Origin: Methylomonas sp. | GTDB lineage: Bacteria; Pseudomonadota; Gammaproteobacteria; Methylococcales; Methylomonadaceae | Assembly: GCA_002928965.1 (NCBI GenBank) | Contig: PERU01000022.1 | Span: forward strand, 1-64,000 | Length of the DNA: 64,000 bases | Direction of reading: 5' to 3' | Shown here: piece by piece, positions 45,547 through 55,391 of the stretch | Layout of the letters: the number at the start of each line of letters is the position of its first letter | Numbering within the stretch: position 1 is the stretch's first letter | Notes under the pieces: model-generated | Database searches by the model: none | What the model saw: only the letters and a program-made list of their open reading frames with translations | Told to the model about the DNA's origin: nothing | Program-made: the position numbers and the translations under genes

Positions 45547-46761
45547 TTATCTGGCTTTAAGGGCTGCGAGGGTGCCGTCTTTTGCGTAAATGTATACAGT
45601 ACCGTCGACGACAACCGGTTTGGCTTCGATAGGCGAACTGGCGACTTGGGTGCGACCGAGCAGCCTGCCGTCGCTGATGGATAACCAATGCACGTAACCC
45701 TCAAAGTCACCGACCACGACATAATTTTCGTAGGCTATGGCAGCTGTGAGTTGGCGATTGTGCAGTTCTTTTTGTTTCCACAACGAGGCGCCGTTGCGTT
45801 GATCGAGTTGTGACACTTCACTTTTGGTGTCGCTGATATACAGGTAGCGATAATCGGCGCTGATGCCGGTGTACGATGAAATGTCCTGATTACGCCAGAT
45901 CACGTCGCCGTCCACTTCAGAGACGGAAGTGGTACCGCCGTTAAAGCTGGACACATAGATGGCTCCCCGATTCAGAACCGGATCGACATCCAGATCCACC
46001 AAGCGTTCAACTTCCGAGCGGCCGGTGGGCATGGCGATAGTGGCTTCCCACATGCTTTTGCCGTCGCTGAGTTGCAAAGCCTGCATCTTGCCGTTGGCGT
46101 AACCAATAATCACGGTGTCTTCGATGACGATGGGTGCGCCGGCACCACGAATACTCAAGGCAGGGACGCTGGTTTCAGCCAGCCAGATTTGTGAACCATC
46201 CTGTTCTCTGAACGCGATGATTTTGCCGTCCGTGGTGCGGATGATCACTACACCTTTGGCAATCACCGGCACGGCTTGCACTTCGCTGGGTACGGTGGTC
46301 AGCCATTTTTGTTCGCCGGTAGCAATGTCGTAAGCGATGACTTCACCGGAAGTGCAGCCCATTACCAACATCTGTCGGCCTATCCCCGGTCCTGCTGAGA
46401 AGGCAAATTCGCTATCGGTGTCCCAGATAAGGTCGCCATCCCCAGTGCTGCGAGCCTGCAGGTTGCCTTTGCGGTCGGCAGCATAAATTCTGTCCGATTG
46501 CACGCTGGGAATGAGCTTCAGAAATTGCTTGTCGGCACCATCACCTACTGACGCTTTCCAAAGCACATCAACCTGAACTTCAGCTGTATATTCGGTTAAG
46601 GCGGCGGGGGGATCAGCGCTGTCATCCTCGCCAAAAATCGAGTCCGATAGTCCCGAAATCATTTCCCGTCCCGCATCCAGGCCGGCGCATCCCGATAGCA
46701 AAGGCAGACAGGTCAACAAAACCGGTAGGGTACGAAATGTCTTGGCTTTAGAGGTCTGCAT
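45547..46761 (-). CDS. bamB: Outer membrane assembly lipoprotein BamB
   Basis: A 404-residue eight-bladed beta-propeller lipoprotein of the BAM complex. A lipoprotein signal ends in LPLLSGC (Cys near residue 25). PQQ-like blade repeats follow, for example [29 protein letters not shown] and [15 protein letters not shown]. It helps BamA insert outer-membrane proteins. It lies between yfgM and der, the usual gammaproteobacterial order. Confidence 0.96.
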   Translation of the reverse strand: MQTSKAKTFRTLPVLLTCLPLLSGCAGLDAGREMISGLSDSIFGEDDSADPPAALTEYTAEVQVDVLWKASVGDGADKQFLKLIPSVQSDRIYAADRKGNLQARSTGDGDLIWDTDSEFAFSAGPGIGRQMLVMGCTSGEVIAYDIATGEQKWLTTVPSEVQAVPVIAKGVVIIRTTDGKIIAFREQDGSQIWLAETSVPALSIRGAGAPIVIEDTVIIGYANGKMQALQLSDGKSMWEATIAMPTGRSEVERLVDLDVDPVLNRGAIYVSSFNGGTTSVSEVDGDVIWRNQDISSYTGISADYRYLYISDTKSEVSQLDQRNGASLWKQKELHNRQLTAAIAYENYVVVGDFEGYVHWLSISDGRLLGRTQVASSPIEAKPVVVDGTVYIYAKDGTLAALKAR

Positions 46762-46784
46762 GGTTTTGGTCGGAATAACGAAGA

Positions 46785-47438
46785 TTAATTGGTTGCAGTC
46801 GGATTGAAAGCTGGCGCGGCAATATCATCCAGTTTGAATTGGGCCAGGGCGGTGGCGCGACCGGTCCTGATGGCGTTTTGATAAGCAGTACGGGCTTCAT
46901 CCAGCCTGTCCATAGCGACATACAGGTCACCTTCCATCTCATCGTAGCTGGCGGCAAACCCTTCCGCTTTGGAGGGATCGACTTCGCTGATCAGTTTCAG
47001 GCCGTCTTCGTATTTGCCGGTAGCCAGCATCAGCTGTATCAAGCGCAAGCGGGCAACATGCTGCAGTTCTTCGGTGCCGGGGTTTTGTATTTGTTGCTGC
47101 AAAATGGCTTTCGCAGCTTCCAGATCGCCTTGTTGAACTTTACTTTTGGCTTTTTGCAGGGCGGCAAAATGGGCATAAGCCAAAGAACCGTGTTCAACTC
47201 CCACTTGGTCGGCCAGTTTGTCAACAGTGGCCAAATCATTCTTGGCAGCACTTTCCAGCTGGCTTTGATAGAGTTTGGATGCCTGACTACGTTGTTCATG
47301 CTGATGGTTTTGCCATAGATTCCAGCTGACTACCAACACGATGGCAGTTATCACGCCAGCAATCAGGGAGCTGTTATTGGTTTCCCACCATTTTTTTAAC
47401 TGTTCGACTTGTTCTTCTTCGGTATCGTAAATTGCCAC
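46785..47438 (-). CDS. yfgM: SecYEG ancillary subunit YfgM
   Basis: A 217-residue protein with a short cytoplasmic N-terminus (IYDTEEEQVEQLKKWWE), one membrane helix (about residues 24-44) and a periplasmic TPR-like domain. YfgM works with PpiD at the translocon to pass clients to periplasmic chaperones. The start is GTG at 47438, with no ATG at the conserved position. It sits between hisS and bamB, as in E. coli. Confidence 0.92.
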   Translation of the reverse strand: MAIYDTEEEQVEQLKKWWETNNSSLIAGVITAIVLVVSWNLWQNHQHEQRSQASKLYQSQLESAAKNDLATVDKLADQVGVEHGSLAYAHFAALQKAKSKVQQGDLEAAKAILQQQIQNPGTEELQHVARLRLIQLMLATGKYEDGLKLISEVDPSKAEGFAASYDEMEGDLYVAMDRLDEARTAYQNAIRTGRATALAQFKLDDIAAPAFNPTATN

Positions 47439-47457
47439 GGTGTTTCTCGGTTAATAG

Positions 47458-48756
47458 TTATACAAGAGATTGTTTGTCATGCCAGGCCTTGAGGGTTTCC
47501 AGCAAGGCGTCATGGCTCAAAGTCATTTGTTCCTGCTCGATACGCAAGGACTTTAAGGCCACTTCGCCGCGTTGAGCCTCGTCATCACCAATGATAATTG
47601 CAAAGGCTGCACCGGATTTGTCGGCCTTTTTAAATTGGCTTTTAAAACTGCCGCCACCACAATTGAGCTGCAATTTTAAACCATCAATGCTGTCGCGTAT
47701 GCGTTCGCCTAATAACAAACCGGCTTTTTCGGCTTCTTGACCGACGCGAATCAAATACACATCCACGCTAGGTTCGATATTAACTGTCTCCAGTTGTTCG
47801 ACCAAGGCCAAAATCCGCTCCATGCCCATCGCAAAACCGATGGCATGATTGGCTTTGCCGCCCAGTTGCTCGATCAGGCCATCATAACGACCACCGGCGC
47901 AAATCGTACCTTGAGAACCCAATTGGTCGGTTACCCATTCGAATACGGTTTTACCGTAATAATCCAGGCCGCGAACCAGACGGGTATTCAATCGATAGTG
48001 AATGCCCAGATCATCCAGCATGGTTTTCAAGCTGTTGAAATGCAGCAGGCTGTCTTCACCCAAATGTTCCAGCAAGACCGGCGCTTCGCGCAGCATGGCT
48101 TGCATGTCCGGATTTTTGCTATCCAGAATCCGTAACGGGTTGGTTTCCAGGCGGCGCAGGCTGTCTTCATCCAGTACATCGAGATGGTGTTTGAAGTATT
48201 CGACCAGTTTGCCGCGGTAAACGGCGCGCTCTTCGGTTGTACCTAGCGAATTCAGTTGCAGTTCCACTTTGTCACGGATGCCGATTTTTTTCCACAGACG
48301 GTCGGTCAGCAGAATCATTTCAGCATCCACGTCAGGGCCTGGCATGCCGTAGGTTTCTACGCCCAGTTGATAGAACTGCCGATAACGGCCTTTTTGCGGA
48401 CGTTCGTGCCGAAACATCGGGCCGTAATACCACAGCCGGTGAGTTTGGTTGTGCAGCAGGCCATGTTCCAGGCAGGCTCGCAGACAACCGGCGGTGCCTT
48501 CCGGACGTAGGGTCAGTGAATCGCCGTTTCTATCGTCGAAGGTGTACATTTCCTTCTCGACGATGTCGGTTACTTCACCAATCGAGCGCTTGAACAGGTC
48601 GGTTTTCTCGACGATGGGCAGGCGGATTTCCTGATAACCATAAGCAGCCAGTACGTGTCTGGCATGTTTTTCCAGCCATTGCCAATAAGGAGATTGTTCG
48701 GGCAGAATGTCATGCATTCCGCGGATGGCCTGAATGGCCTGCTGTTGTTTTGCCAT
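47458..48756 (-). CDS. hisS: Histidyl-tRNA synthetase
   Basis: A 432-residue class II synthetase. It begins with [15 protein letters not shown]; motif 2 is in the region [13 protein letters not shown] to [16 protein letters not shown], the histidine-specific motif is [15 protein letters not shown], and motif 3 lies in [12 protein letters not shown]. The anticodon-binding domain covers about residues 330-432. It follows pilW by 17 bases; ispG and rodZ, which usually intervene, are missing here. Confidence 0.97.
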   Translation of the reverse strand: MAKQQQAIQAIRGMHDILPEQSPYWQWLEKHARHVLAAYGYQEIRLPIVEKTDLFKRSIGEVTDIVEKEMYTFDDRNGDSLTLRPEGTAGCLRACLEHGLLHNQTHRLWYYGPMFRHERPQKGRYRQFYQLGVETYGMPGPDVDAEMILLTDRLWKKIGIRDKVELQLNSLGTTEERAVYRGKLVEYFKHHLDVLDEDSLRRLETNPLRILDSKNPDMQAMLREAPVLLEHLGEDSLLHFNSLKTMLDDLGIHYRLNTRLVRGLDYYGKTVFEWVTDQLGSQGTICAGGRYDGLIEQLGGKANHAIGFAMGMERILALVEQLETVNIEPSVDVYLIRVGQEAEKAGLLLGERIRDSIDGLKLQLNCGGGSFKSQFKKADKSGAAFAIIIGDDEAQRGEVALKSLRIEQEQMTLSHDALLETLKAWHDKQSLV

Positions 48757-48773
48757 GTGTGTGGGTTGCCGGA

Positions 48774-49646
48774 TTATTTGCTGATCGCGGTTTTTACTTG
48801 TAATGCCTCTTTTGAGGTCGGAAAAGTGCTAATGAGTTGATCTTTATAACTGTCGGCGGTCTGGCGGTTGCCCAGGGCACGTTCAGTTTGAAAGCCAAAC
48901 CACAGGGTTTCCGGCGTGTGTTTGCTCACCGCCATGAAACGTTCTAAAAATGCCCGCGCCGACATATATTGCTGATTGTTATAGCTTATTTTTAGCATTG
49001 CCTGTAGCGCGGGTGGGTATTCAGGATTAGCTTGCAAGGCGCGGCGAAAATAATCCTCGCTTTTGGCTGCATCATTTTTTAGTTCATGACAAATGCCGAT
49101 ATTGGTCAACGCCATCCAGGTACGCTGATTGAAAGCTGAGTCAAGCGATTCTTGTAGCAGTGCCATGCCTTGGTCATGTTTGCCACGTTCGCATAAAAAC
49201 CGGCCATAGTTGTTTTTGATACTGTAATTTTCGGGTGCTTTGCGAATGGCGGATTGATAAAAATCCGTGGCTTCTTCGTCATTTTTAAGCCGTTCGTAGT
49301 AAACGGCCAGGGCGTTATGGGTTTCAGGGTTACTGGAATCCAGATCGTAAGCGGTTTCCAGTTTTTCCTTGGCAGTCTCCAATTTGCCCATTTCCAGATA
49401 ACGTACCCCCATTTCCAGATTGAGTTTGGCTAGTTCACTGCTGGTCATCGGATCCTTGATGGTTTTATTGGGCATCAGTCCGCAGGCGCTGGTTAGAATG
49501 CAGGACAGCGTAATCGGTAAAATTCGATGGCCGTTAAGATTTAGCCAAAAATAACGTCCCCCTTTGCAAAAGAGGGGCGAGTAAACCGTGCGTTGGAAAG
49601 GCCAGAGTTTCTGGACGTTATTTGCAACCAAATCCTTAATTTGCAT
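48774..49646 (-). CDS. pilW: Type IV pilus biogenesis lipoprotein PilW/PilF
   Basis: A 290-residue TPR protein. From about residue 65 on, five or six TPRs run with [22 protein letters not shown] and [21 protein letters not shown] typical of PilW/PilF, the outer-membrane pilotin that multimerises the PilQ secretin. A lipobox LTSAC lies near residue 55. About 35 residues precede the hydrophobic signal stretch and include SPLFCKGG, which translates a short palindromic repeat, so the N-terminus is abnormal. No ATG, GTG or TTG is available after the repeat. It overlaps rlmN by 11 bases. Confidence 0.87.
   Translation of the reverse strand: MQIKDLVANNVQKLWPFQRTVYSPLFCKGGRYFWLNLNGHRILPITLSCILTSACGLMPNKTIKDPMTSSELAKLNLEMGVRYLEMGKLETAKEKLETAYDLDSSNPETHNALAVYYERLKNDEEATDFYQSAIRKAPENYSIKNNYGRFLCERGKHDQGMALLQESLDSAFNQRTWMALTNIGICHELKNDAAKSEDYFRRALQANPEYPPALQAMLKISYNNQQYMSARAFLERFMAVSKHTPETLWFGFQTERALGNRQTADSYKDQLISTFPTSKEALQVKTAISK
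49557..49577. repeat. Short palindromic repeat inside the pilW 5' end
   Basis: CCCCCTTTGC and GCAAAAGAGGGG form an imperfect dyad. Dispersed repeats of this kind often appear in translations as SPLFxKGG-type peptides, as here. It occupies codons before the lipoprotein signal of pilW. Confidence 0.55.
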
Positions 49647-50751
49647 TCGCAGAGGTCCTTGCAGCCTGCAATTTTAAATGACGGCGACTCTTGTCCTGCA
49701 CCTGACCCACCAATTGACCGCAGGCGGCATCAATATCTTCACCGCGGGTTTTACGGATAGTGGTGACAATGCCGGCGTGATGCAGTACATCCCTGAATTT
49801 CAGGATGGTTGGCATGGGTGAGCAAACATACTGCGATTGCGGAAACGGATTAAAGGGAATCAGATTAACCTTAGACGGCACGTTTTTCAGCAGTTTGACC
49901 AAGGTTCTGGCGTCTTCCAGGCTGTCGTTTATACCATCCAGCATCACGTATTCAAAGGTGATGTGTTTGCGCGGGCCGTTTTTGGCGTATTCACGGCAGG
50001 CCTCCATCAATTCCGCCAACGGGTATTTGATGTTGATCGGTACCAGTTGGTTGCGCAATTCGTCATTTGGGGCGTGCAGCGATACGGCCATGCTGACATC
50101 GCAGGCCGCATTCAAGCGGTTCATTGCAGGCACCACGCCTGAGGTGCTGATGGTGACGCGACGTTTGGACAGGCCGTAGGCAAAATCATCCATCATCAGA
50201 TTCATAGCCGCTACGACGTTGTCGAAATTCAGTAAAGGTTCGCCCATGCCCATCATCACCACGTTGGTGATGCGGTGCTCCGGACCGAGGCGCTGTTGCG
50301 CCAGATAAAGCTGGCCAATAACTTCGCCAGTGGATAGATTGCGATTAAAGCCCTGCTGGGCGGTCGAACAGAAACTGCAGGCCAGGGCACAACCCACTTG
50401 TGAGGAAATGCACAAGGTGGCGCGGCGCTCTTCGGGGATGTAAACCGTTTCTATACGATTACCGCAATGAGTTTGCATGGCCCATTTGCAGGTGCCATCA
50501 GAAGCCAGTTGCTCTGCAACGATGGTCGGCGTCTGGATATGGCAGTTTTCTTTCAGATAAGTGCGCAAGGATTTACTCAGGTTGGTCATCTCGTCGAAAT
50601 CGACGACACCTTCCTGATAAATCCATTTCAACAGCTGCGTGGCGCGAAAGGGTTTTTCGCCCAGTTCGACAAAAAAGGCCTGTAGACCTTTTCTGTCGAA
50701 ATCCAGCAGATTGATCAATGCCGGCTTAGCGGATGCGATCGCAGAGTTCAT
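49636..50751 (-). CDS. rlmN: 23S rRNA/tRNA (adenine C2)-methyltransferase RlmN
   Basis: A 371-residue radical SAM enzyme that makes 2-methyladenosine in 23S rRNA (A2503) and tRNA. The cluster Cys are in [30 protein letters not shown] and [10 protein letters not shown] follow; the second catalytic Cys is in DAACGQL near the C-terminus. The start is put at ATG 50751 ([10 protein letters not shown]), which overlaps the end of ndk by 26 bases; a longer frame would lie almost wholly inside ndk and lacks homology. It is followed by pilW, as in Pseudomonas. Confidence 0.95.
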   Translation of the reverse strand: MNSAIASAKPALINLLDFDRKGLQAFFVELGEKPFRATQLLKWIYQEGVVDFDEMTNLSKSLRTYLKENCHIQTPTIVAEQLASDGTCKWAMQTHCGNRIETVYIPEERRATLCISSQVGCALACSFCSTAQQGFNRNLSTGEVIGQLYLAQQRLGPEHRITNVVMMGMGEPLLNFDNVVAAMNLMMDDFAYGLSKRRVTISTSGVVPAMNRLNAACDVSMAVSLHAPNDELRNQLVPINIKYPLAELMEACREYAKNGPRKHITFEYVMLDGINDSLEDARTLVKLLKNVPSKVNLIPFNPFPQSQYVCSPMPTILKFRDVLHHAGIVTTIRKTRGEDIDAACGQLVGQVQDKSRRHLKLQAARTSANAN

Positions 50752-51157
50752 CAGCAGAGAAGAAGTAAGCGATTTCTCTCGCGGCAGATTCTGCAGCATC
50801 GGAACCGTGTACGGCATTTTCGTCGATGCTGACTGCGAAATCTGCACGGATAGTGCCTGCAGCGGCTTCTTTAGGGTTGGTGGCGCCCATCAAATCACGG
50901 TTTTTCATGACGGCGTTTTCACCTTCCAGCACTTGTACAACCACAGGACCGGAAATCATGAAACTGACCAAGTCTTTGAAGAAACCGCGTTCTTTGTGCT
51001 CGGCATAGAAGCCTTCGGCTTGTTCCTGGCTCAGTTGCAGCATTTTTGATGCGACTACGCGCAAGCCATTTTTTTCGAAACGGCTGACAATTTCCCCAAT
51101 CACGTTTTTAGCGACTGCATCAGGCTTGATGATTGAGAAAGTACGTTCAATTGCCAT
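50726..51157 (-). CDS. ndk: Nucleoside diphosphate kinase
   Basis: A 143-residue Ndk that equalises NTP pools by phosphate transfer through a His. It begins [18 protein letters not shown], contains [11 protein letters not shown], and the active-site His is in NAVHGSDA near residue 117. The C-terminus overlaps the rlmN start. It lies 55 bases behind secD. Confidence 0.97.
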   Translation of the reverse strand: MAIERTFSIIKPDAVAKNVIGEIVSRFEKNGLRVVASKMLQLSQEQAEGFYAEHKERGFFKDLVSFMISGPVVVQVLEGENAVMKNRDLMGATNPKEAAAGTIRADFAVSIDENAVHGSDAAESAAREIAYFFSADELCDRIR

Positions 51158-51212
51158 GGGTAAAACTCCAAATTAAGGTTAAGGATAAAAAATTCTTTGC
51201 ATTATAACGGGT

Positions 51213-53060
51213 TTAGATTGACAGGTTTTCTACGCGGCGATTGTCGCCATATATCCAGTTAACCAGCATGCGGGTGCCGGTAATTGCAGTAAACATGGAC
51301 GTCAAAATTCCCAAGGACAAGACCACTGCGAAACCTTTGACAGGGCCGGTACCAAAACCGAACAACAGCAATGCAACCAGCAAGGTGGTGACGTTGGAGT
51401 CCAGGATGGTGGCAAAAGCTTTTTCGTAGCCTACAAATATGCTGGTTTGTGGGCTGTTGCCATTGCGTAACTCTTCACGGATACGCTCATTGATCAACAC
51501 GTTGGCATCGACGGCCATACCGACTGTCAATACGATGCCGGCCATACCGGGCAAGGTTAATGTTGCTTGCAGTAAAGACAGGATGGCGATCAGAAAAACC
51601 AGATTAAAAATCAGCGCAAAGTTGGCTATCAGGCCAAACGTACGGTAGTAAATCAACATGAACAGCACCACCAGCATGAAGCCGACCACGATGGAAGACA
51701 TGCCTTGGTCGATGTTTTCCTGGCCCAAACTAGGACCAATCGTGCGTTCTTCAGCGATTTCAACCGGAGCGGCCAGCGCGCCGGCTCTTAACAGTAAAGC
51801 CAGGGTGCGGGCTTCTTGCGGGTTGTCCAGACCGGTGGTTTGGAAACGTTTGCTGAACGTATCGCGAATGGTGGCGACACTGATGACTTTTTCGACTTTT
51901 TCTTTGTGCTGGACTTTTTGTCCGTCAATTACCCGGGTTTCCGATTTGTATTCAATGAATACCACCGCCATCGGTTTGCCGATGTTTTCCTGGGTCATTT
52001 TGCCCATTTTCTTGGCGCCGATGCCGTCCAAAGTGATAAATACGGCCGGTTGACCGTCTTGATCCATGCCCGATGAAGCATCGGTGATTTGATCACCGGT
52101 AACGATGACTGCACGTTTCAATAATACGGGGCCACCGTTCTTGTCTTTGTAAAGCCGACTGCCAGCTGGCACACGACCTTCAAGTGCTGCTTTGACGTCG
52201 TTTTCAACGTCGACCAGTCGATATTCCAGGGTTGCAGTGGTGCCCAGCAATTCTTTGGCGTGAGCAGTGTCCTGTACGCCCGGCAATTGCACGACGATGC
52301 GGCTGTCGCCTTGTTGCTGAATGACCGGTTCTGCCACACCCAATTCATTGACCCGATTGCGCAGGGTAGTGATGTTTTGTTCCAGCGCCGATTTTTTGAT
52401 TTCGCGCATTTCCCGTTCAGGAATGGTCAGCATGAATTCGTTGACACCACTTTCATTCAGCTCCAGATTATGAAAATCTTTACTCATTACTTCAATTGCA
52501 GCAATTTTGGATTCTTCATTGGGCAGCACAACTTTGATGCCGCCGATTTCTTTGGAGACCGATTGATAACGTATTTTGCTATCTCTGAATGCACTGCGAA
52601 TATCGTTGTTGTAACGTTCCTCCGCTTGTTTCAGGGCCGCATCCATATCCACTTCCAGTGTGAAGTGCACCCCGCCGCGCAAGTCCAAGCCCAGATACAT
52701 GGGTTTGGCACCCAATGCAGTGAGCCATTGGGGGGTTGCCGGTGCCAGATTCAGCGCTACAGTGGCTTTTTCGGCCATTTTATTGCGCAGCATATCGGCC
52801 GCTTTCATTTGCTCGTCGGTATTGGTAAAGCGCGCCAGAATTTTGCCATCTTTGAATTCAAAAGCTTTCAAGGCAAAACCGGCTGTATTGATGCTGGCCA
52901 TGACATCATCGGCTTGGCTTTGTTGCAGCGGAGTCGCATTATTCGATGCAATTTGCACGGCCGGGTCGTTACCGTACAGATTGGGTAGGCTATAAATAAT
53001 GCCAAAAACCAGAACGGTCAGTACCAGGATGTTTTTCCAGAGAGGGAAGTGATTTTGCAT
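51213..53060 (-). CDS. secD: Protein translocase subunit SecD
   Basis: A 615-residue SecD. An N-terminal membrane helix is followed by a large periplasmic P1 region with LGLDLRGGVHFTLEVD near residue 120, and five C-terminal helices with the conserved GMAVDANVLINERIREE segment. It uses the proton gradient to pull exported proteins into the periplasm, together with SecF. secF, which normally follows directly, is not present; ndk comes next after 55 bases. yajC precedes it by 85 bases. Confidence 0.97.
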   Translation of the reverse strand: MQNHFPLWKNILVLTVLVFGIIYSLPNLYGNDPAVQIASNNATPLQQSQADDVMASINTAGFALKAFEFKDGKILARFTNTDEQMKAADMLRNKMAEKATVALNLAPATPQWLTALGAKPMYLGLDLRGGVHFTLEVDMDAALKQAEERYNNDIRSAFRDSKIRYQSVSKEIGGIKVVLPNEESKIAAIEVMSKDFHNLELNESGVNEFMLTIPEREMREIKKSALEQNITTLRNRVNELGVAEPVIQQQGDSRIVVQLPGVQDTAHAKELLGTTATLEYRLVDVENDVKAALEGRVPAGSRLYKDKNGGPVLLKRAVIVTGDQITDASSGMDQDGQPAVFITLDGIGAKKMGKMTQENIGKPMAVVFIEYKSETRVIDGQKVQHKEKVEKVISVATIRDTFSKRFQTTGLDNPQEARTLALLLRAGALAAPVEIAEERTIGPSLGQENIDQGMSSIVVGFMLVVLFMLIYYRTFGLIANFALIFNLVFLIAILSLLQATLTLPGMAGIVLTVGMAVDANVLINERIREELRNGNSPQTSIFVGYEKAFATILDSNVTTLLVALLLFGFGTGPVKGFAVVLSLGILTSMFTAITGTRMLVNWIYGDNRRVENLSI

Positions 53061-53145
53061 AGGTTTCCATTTAATGCAGAGACAACTGCGCTATTACCAA
53101 TAATCGTGTGTGGAGTGTTATGCGGAAGGCAATAAATTTAACTCT

Positions 53146-53487
53146 TTAGCTTTTTTTGTTGAGAGTTTTGTAAGTGCCTTTGGGCATCATGTTGGCGATG
53201 GCGTGCCGTTGCACTTGAATAAAGCTGTTTTCCGCCACTTCCAGTTTGACGAAATTGTCATCCAGATCCGCCACTCTACCCAAGATACCGCCGGTAGTGA
53301 CTACTTCAGAACCTTTACCGAGTGCAGCCAGCATTTGTTTTTGTTCTTTGTTGCGTTTGGATTGCGGGCGAATAAACAAAAAGTAGAAAAATATCAGGAT
53401 GCCTAACGGGAACAGCATGCCTTCGAAACCCGGTTGGTTGGCGGCAGGTGCGGCTTGCGCCATTGCATCAGAGATAAAAAAGCTCAT
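53146..53487 (-). CDS. yajC: Translocase accessory protein YajC
   Basis: A 113-residue protein with one membrane helix (about residues 22-42, MLFPLGILIFFYFLFIRPQSK) and a cytoplasmic domain with GSEVVTTGGILGRVADL. It associates with SecDF and the BAM-related holotranslocon. Slightly Ala/Pro-rich N-terminal 20 residues are typical. First gene of the leftward yajC-secD run; tgt and queA, common neighbours, are absent. Confidence 0.96.
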   Translation of the reverse strand: MSFFISDAMAQAAPAANQPGFEGMLFPLGILIFFYFLFIRPQSKRNKEQKQMLAALGKGSEVVTTGGILGRVADLDDNFVKLEVAENSFIQVQRHAIANMMPKGTYKTLNKKS

Positions 53488-53607
53488 GGGTATCCTCTTA
53501 AATTTTTATTGTGATGTTGTCATTTAAATCCGGCGCCAAGCCAGAGAGCTGGGCATTATGCCATATTCGGCTTGGTTAGCGCATATCGGCTTGATTTTGG
53601 GGGGTTA

Positions 53608-54465
53608 TTAAGTGCAATGACCTATCAGTTCGCCCAGTTTGACCGGCATTTCTGCTGCAAAATCATCCAGCCAAGCGATTTTATCCTTGGCAAATAACAC
53701 GATGATGGTTGAGCCCATGTTAAAACGGCCCATTTCCGCACCTTTGTCCAGAACCGGCGCATCAGTCGGGTACTGCCAGCTTCTTGGTTCACTGATTGTG
53801 GGTGGGGTGACCACGCCATGCCAAACGGTTTCCACGCTGGAAACGAAAATTGCACCCACCAATACCAGCGCCATCGGGCCTGCGTCGGTGTCAAAAATGC
53901 AGGCTACGCGTTCGTTGCGTGCAAACAGATTGGGGACGGCACTGACAGTGGCATTGTTGACACTGAACAGTCGGCCAGGGATATGTACCATTTCTTTCAG
54001 TGTGCCGGTTAACGGCATGTGTAAACGGTGATAATCCTTGGGAGAAAGATAGATGGTGGCGAACGAGCCGTTTTCAAAGGCTTTGGCTCGTTCAACGTCA
54101 CCACCCAGTAATTCCAGCGCTGAATAGCTATGACCTTTGGCTTGGAAAATCCTGCCGCCTTCGATTGTGCCTGCTTGACTGACGGCACCGTCTGCCGGGC
54201 AGCCAATGGCGTTGGCAGCGGTTGCCAATGGGCGAACGCCATCCTTCAATTCACGGGTGAAAAAATGATTGAAACTGGGGTAATGATCGAGGTTTTGATA
54301 TTTAGCCTCGTCTAGGTTGACGCCATACAACCGAATGATCAGTTTGATAAAAGCGTTTTTCCAGGCGGTGTTTTCGCAATGGGTCAATTTTGACATCATG
54401 CTGGATAAAGCGTGATGGGGTAGGACGTATTGCGGCAGTACGGTAAGCAGTTTTTTTAAGGTCAT
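53608..54465 (-). CDS. psd: Phosphatidylserine decarboxylase
   Basis: A 285-residue proenzyme that makes phosphatidylethanolamine at the inner membrane. The self-cleavage site is in FNMGSTIIVLF near residue 255, where Ser becomes the pyruvoyl group. Other typical stretches are FNHFFTRELKDGVRPL near the N-terminus and the SPKDYHRLHMPLTGTL segment near 150. It overlaps the preceding FlhB-like gene by four bases (ATGA), so they form one transcript. Confidence 0.96.
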   Translation of the reverse strand: MTLKKLLTVLPQYVLPHHALSSMMSKLTHCENTAWKNAFIKLIIRLYGVNLDEAKYQNLDHYPSFNHFFTRELKDGVRPLATAANAIGCPADGAVSQAGTIEGGRIFQAKGHSYSALELLGGDVERAKAFENGSFATIYLSPKDYHRLHMPLTGTLKEMVHIPGRLFSVNNATVSAVPNLFARNERVACIFDTDAGPMALVLVGAIFVSSVETVWHGVVTPPTISEPRSWQYPTDAPVLDKGAEMGRFNMGSTIIVLFAKDKIAWLDDFAAEMPVKLGELIGHCT

Positions 54466-54746
54466 GTTCGGTCGTCGGGTGTTTTACCGCTGATGAAATA
54501 GGCAAAAGCAATCACTTCCGCCACAGCAATATATAGTTGTTGAGGAATTTCGTCGCCCAGCGGCACATGTGCCAGGATACGTGCCAGCTCCGGTTCGTTT
54601 TGGAGCGGCACGTTGTGTTTTTCGGCGATAGCCAGAATTTGCTGAGCGGTAAAACCTTCGCCTTTGGCAGTTACTTTGGGTGCGTTTTTGCCGTCGTATT
54701 TGAGGGCGACGGCAATATCACTGTTGTAAAAGGTTCTGCCGCTCAC
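54462..54746 (-). CDS. Stand-alone FlhB C-terminal domain protein
   Basis: A 94-residue protein equal to the cytoplasmic C-terminal part of FlhB/YscU: AVALKYDGKNAPKVTAKG, then ILAIAEKHNVPLQNEPELARIL and YIAVAEVIAFAYFI. The autocleavage NPTH is not present, as in other detached copies (FlhX-type), which can partly replace the C-terminal part of FlhB. The start is GTG at 54746. No other flagellar gene is nearby; it is coupled to psd instead. Confidence 0.88.
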   Translation of the reverse strand: MSGRTFYNSDIAVALKYDGKNAPKVTAKGEGFTAQQILAIAEKHNVPLQNEPELARILAHVPLGDEIPQQLYIAVAEVIAFAYFISGKTPDDRT

Positions 54747-54752
54747 GATTCT

Positions 54753-55142
54753 CTAAGGCAGATTGACCAGCTCAGGTGCTTGCCAATCTGGGTTGCGATG
54801 TTCGGCAATCACATTGGTATAAATGCCGCCTCGCACATTAAACTCTGCTCGCAGACGCATGAAGTTAGGTGAAGTCGCCGCTACAATATGATCAAGAATT
54901 TCATGGGTGATAGCTTCGTGAAATGCACCACGTTCACGAAAGGTCCACATGTAAAGTTTCAGTGACTTAAGCTCGACGCATAATTCATTGGGCACATATT
55001 CCAAAATCAGTTTGGCGAAGTCGGGTTGACCTGTTAGCGGGCACAAGCAGGTGAACTCCGGAATATCGATGCGAATGGTAAAGTCGCGTTTGGGTCTTGG
55101 ATTTGGAAACGTGGCGAGGTCTGAACTGGGTTGTGTAGTCAT
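54753..55142 (-). CDS. queF: 7-cyano-7-deazaguanine reductase QueF
   Basis: A 129-residue type I (short) QueF that reduces preQ0 to preQ1 with NADPH in queuosine synthesis. The nucleophile Cys is in [11 protein letters not shown], and [13 protein letters not shown] carries the family motif ESLKxY in the form ELKSLKLY. The segment [11 protein letters not shown] binds substrate. It precedes the FlhB-like gene by six bases. No preQ1 riboswitch is apparent upstream. Confidence 0.95.
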   Translation of the reverse strand: MTTQPSSDLATFPNPRPKRDFTIRIDIPEFTCLCPLTGQPDFAKLILEYVPNELCVELKSLKLYMWTFRERGAFHEAITHEILDHIVAATSPNFMRLRAEFNVRGGIYTNVIAEHRNPDWQAPELVNLP

Positions 55143-55391
55143 TGCTATAAATTTGTTGGATGTTGTTGTCTTTGAGCTACCTATACCTAAGCTGATGGCA
55201 GCATTATTGAATTTTATCAGCTATCCATAAACAGCGGTTTAAAGTTTAAGTTCAATGGCTTGCCAAAAGCATGCATCTTTATGTGCGACGCGTTCTGTAT
55301 TTGAAAAAAATCTAGTAATTGCGCTGAAAAATTAGCGTAAAATTGCATCGTAGTGTCAACTGATGCTAACGATGTTTCCATGGAGGCTATG

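Noticed and set aside
50752-50847. Longer RlmN starting inside ndk
   Set aside because: It would overlap ndk by over 120 bases and adds no conserved sequence.
52260-52988. 242-codon plus-strand frame inside secD
   Set aside because: Antisense to secD, no motif or ribosome site; composition rich in Phe, His and Gln as expected from a shadow.
55143-55230. Possible preQ1 riboswitch upstream of queF
   Set aside because: No short pseudoknot-type hairpin with the expected A-rich tail could be found.
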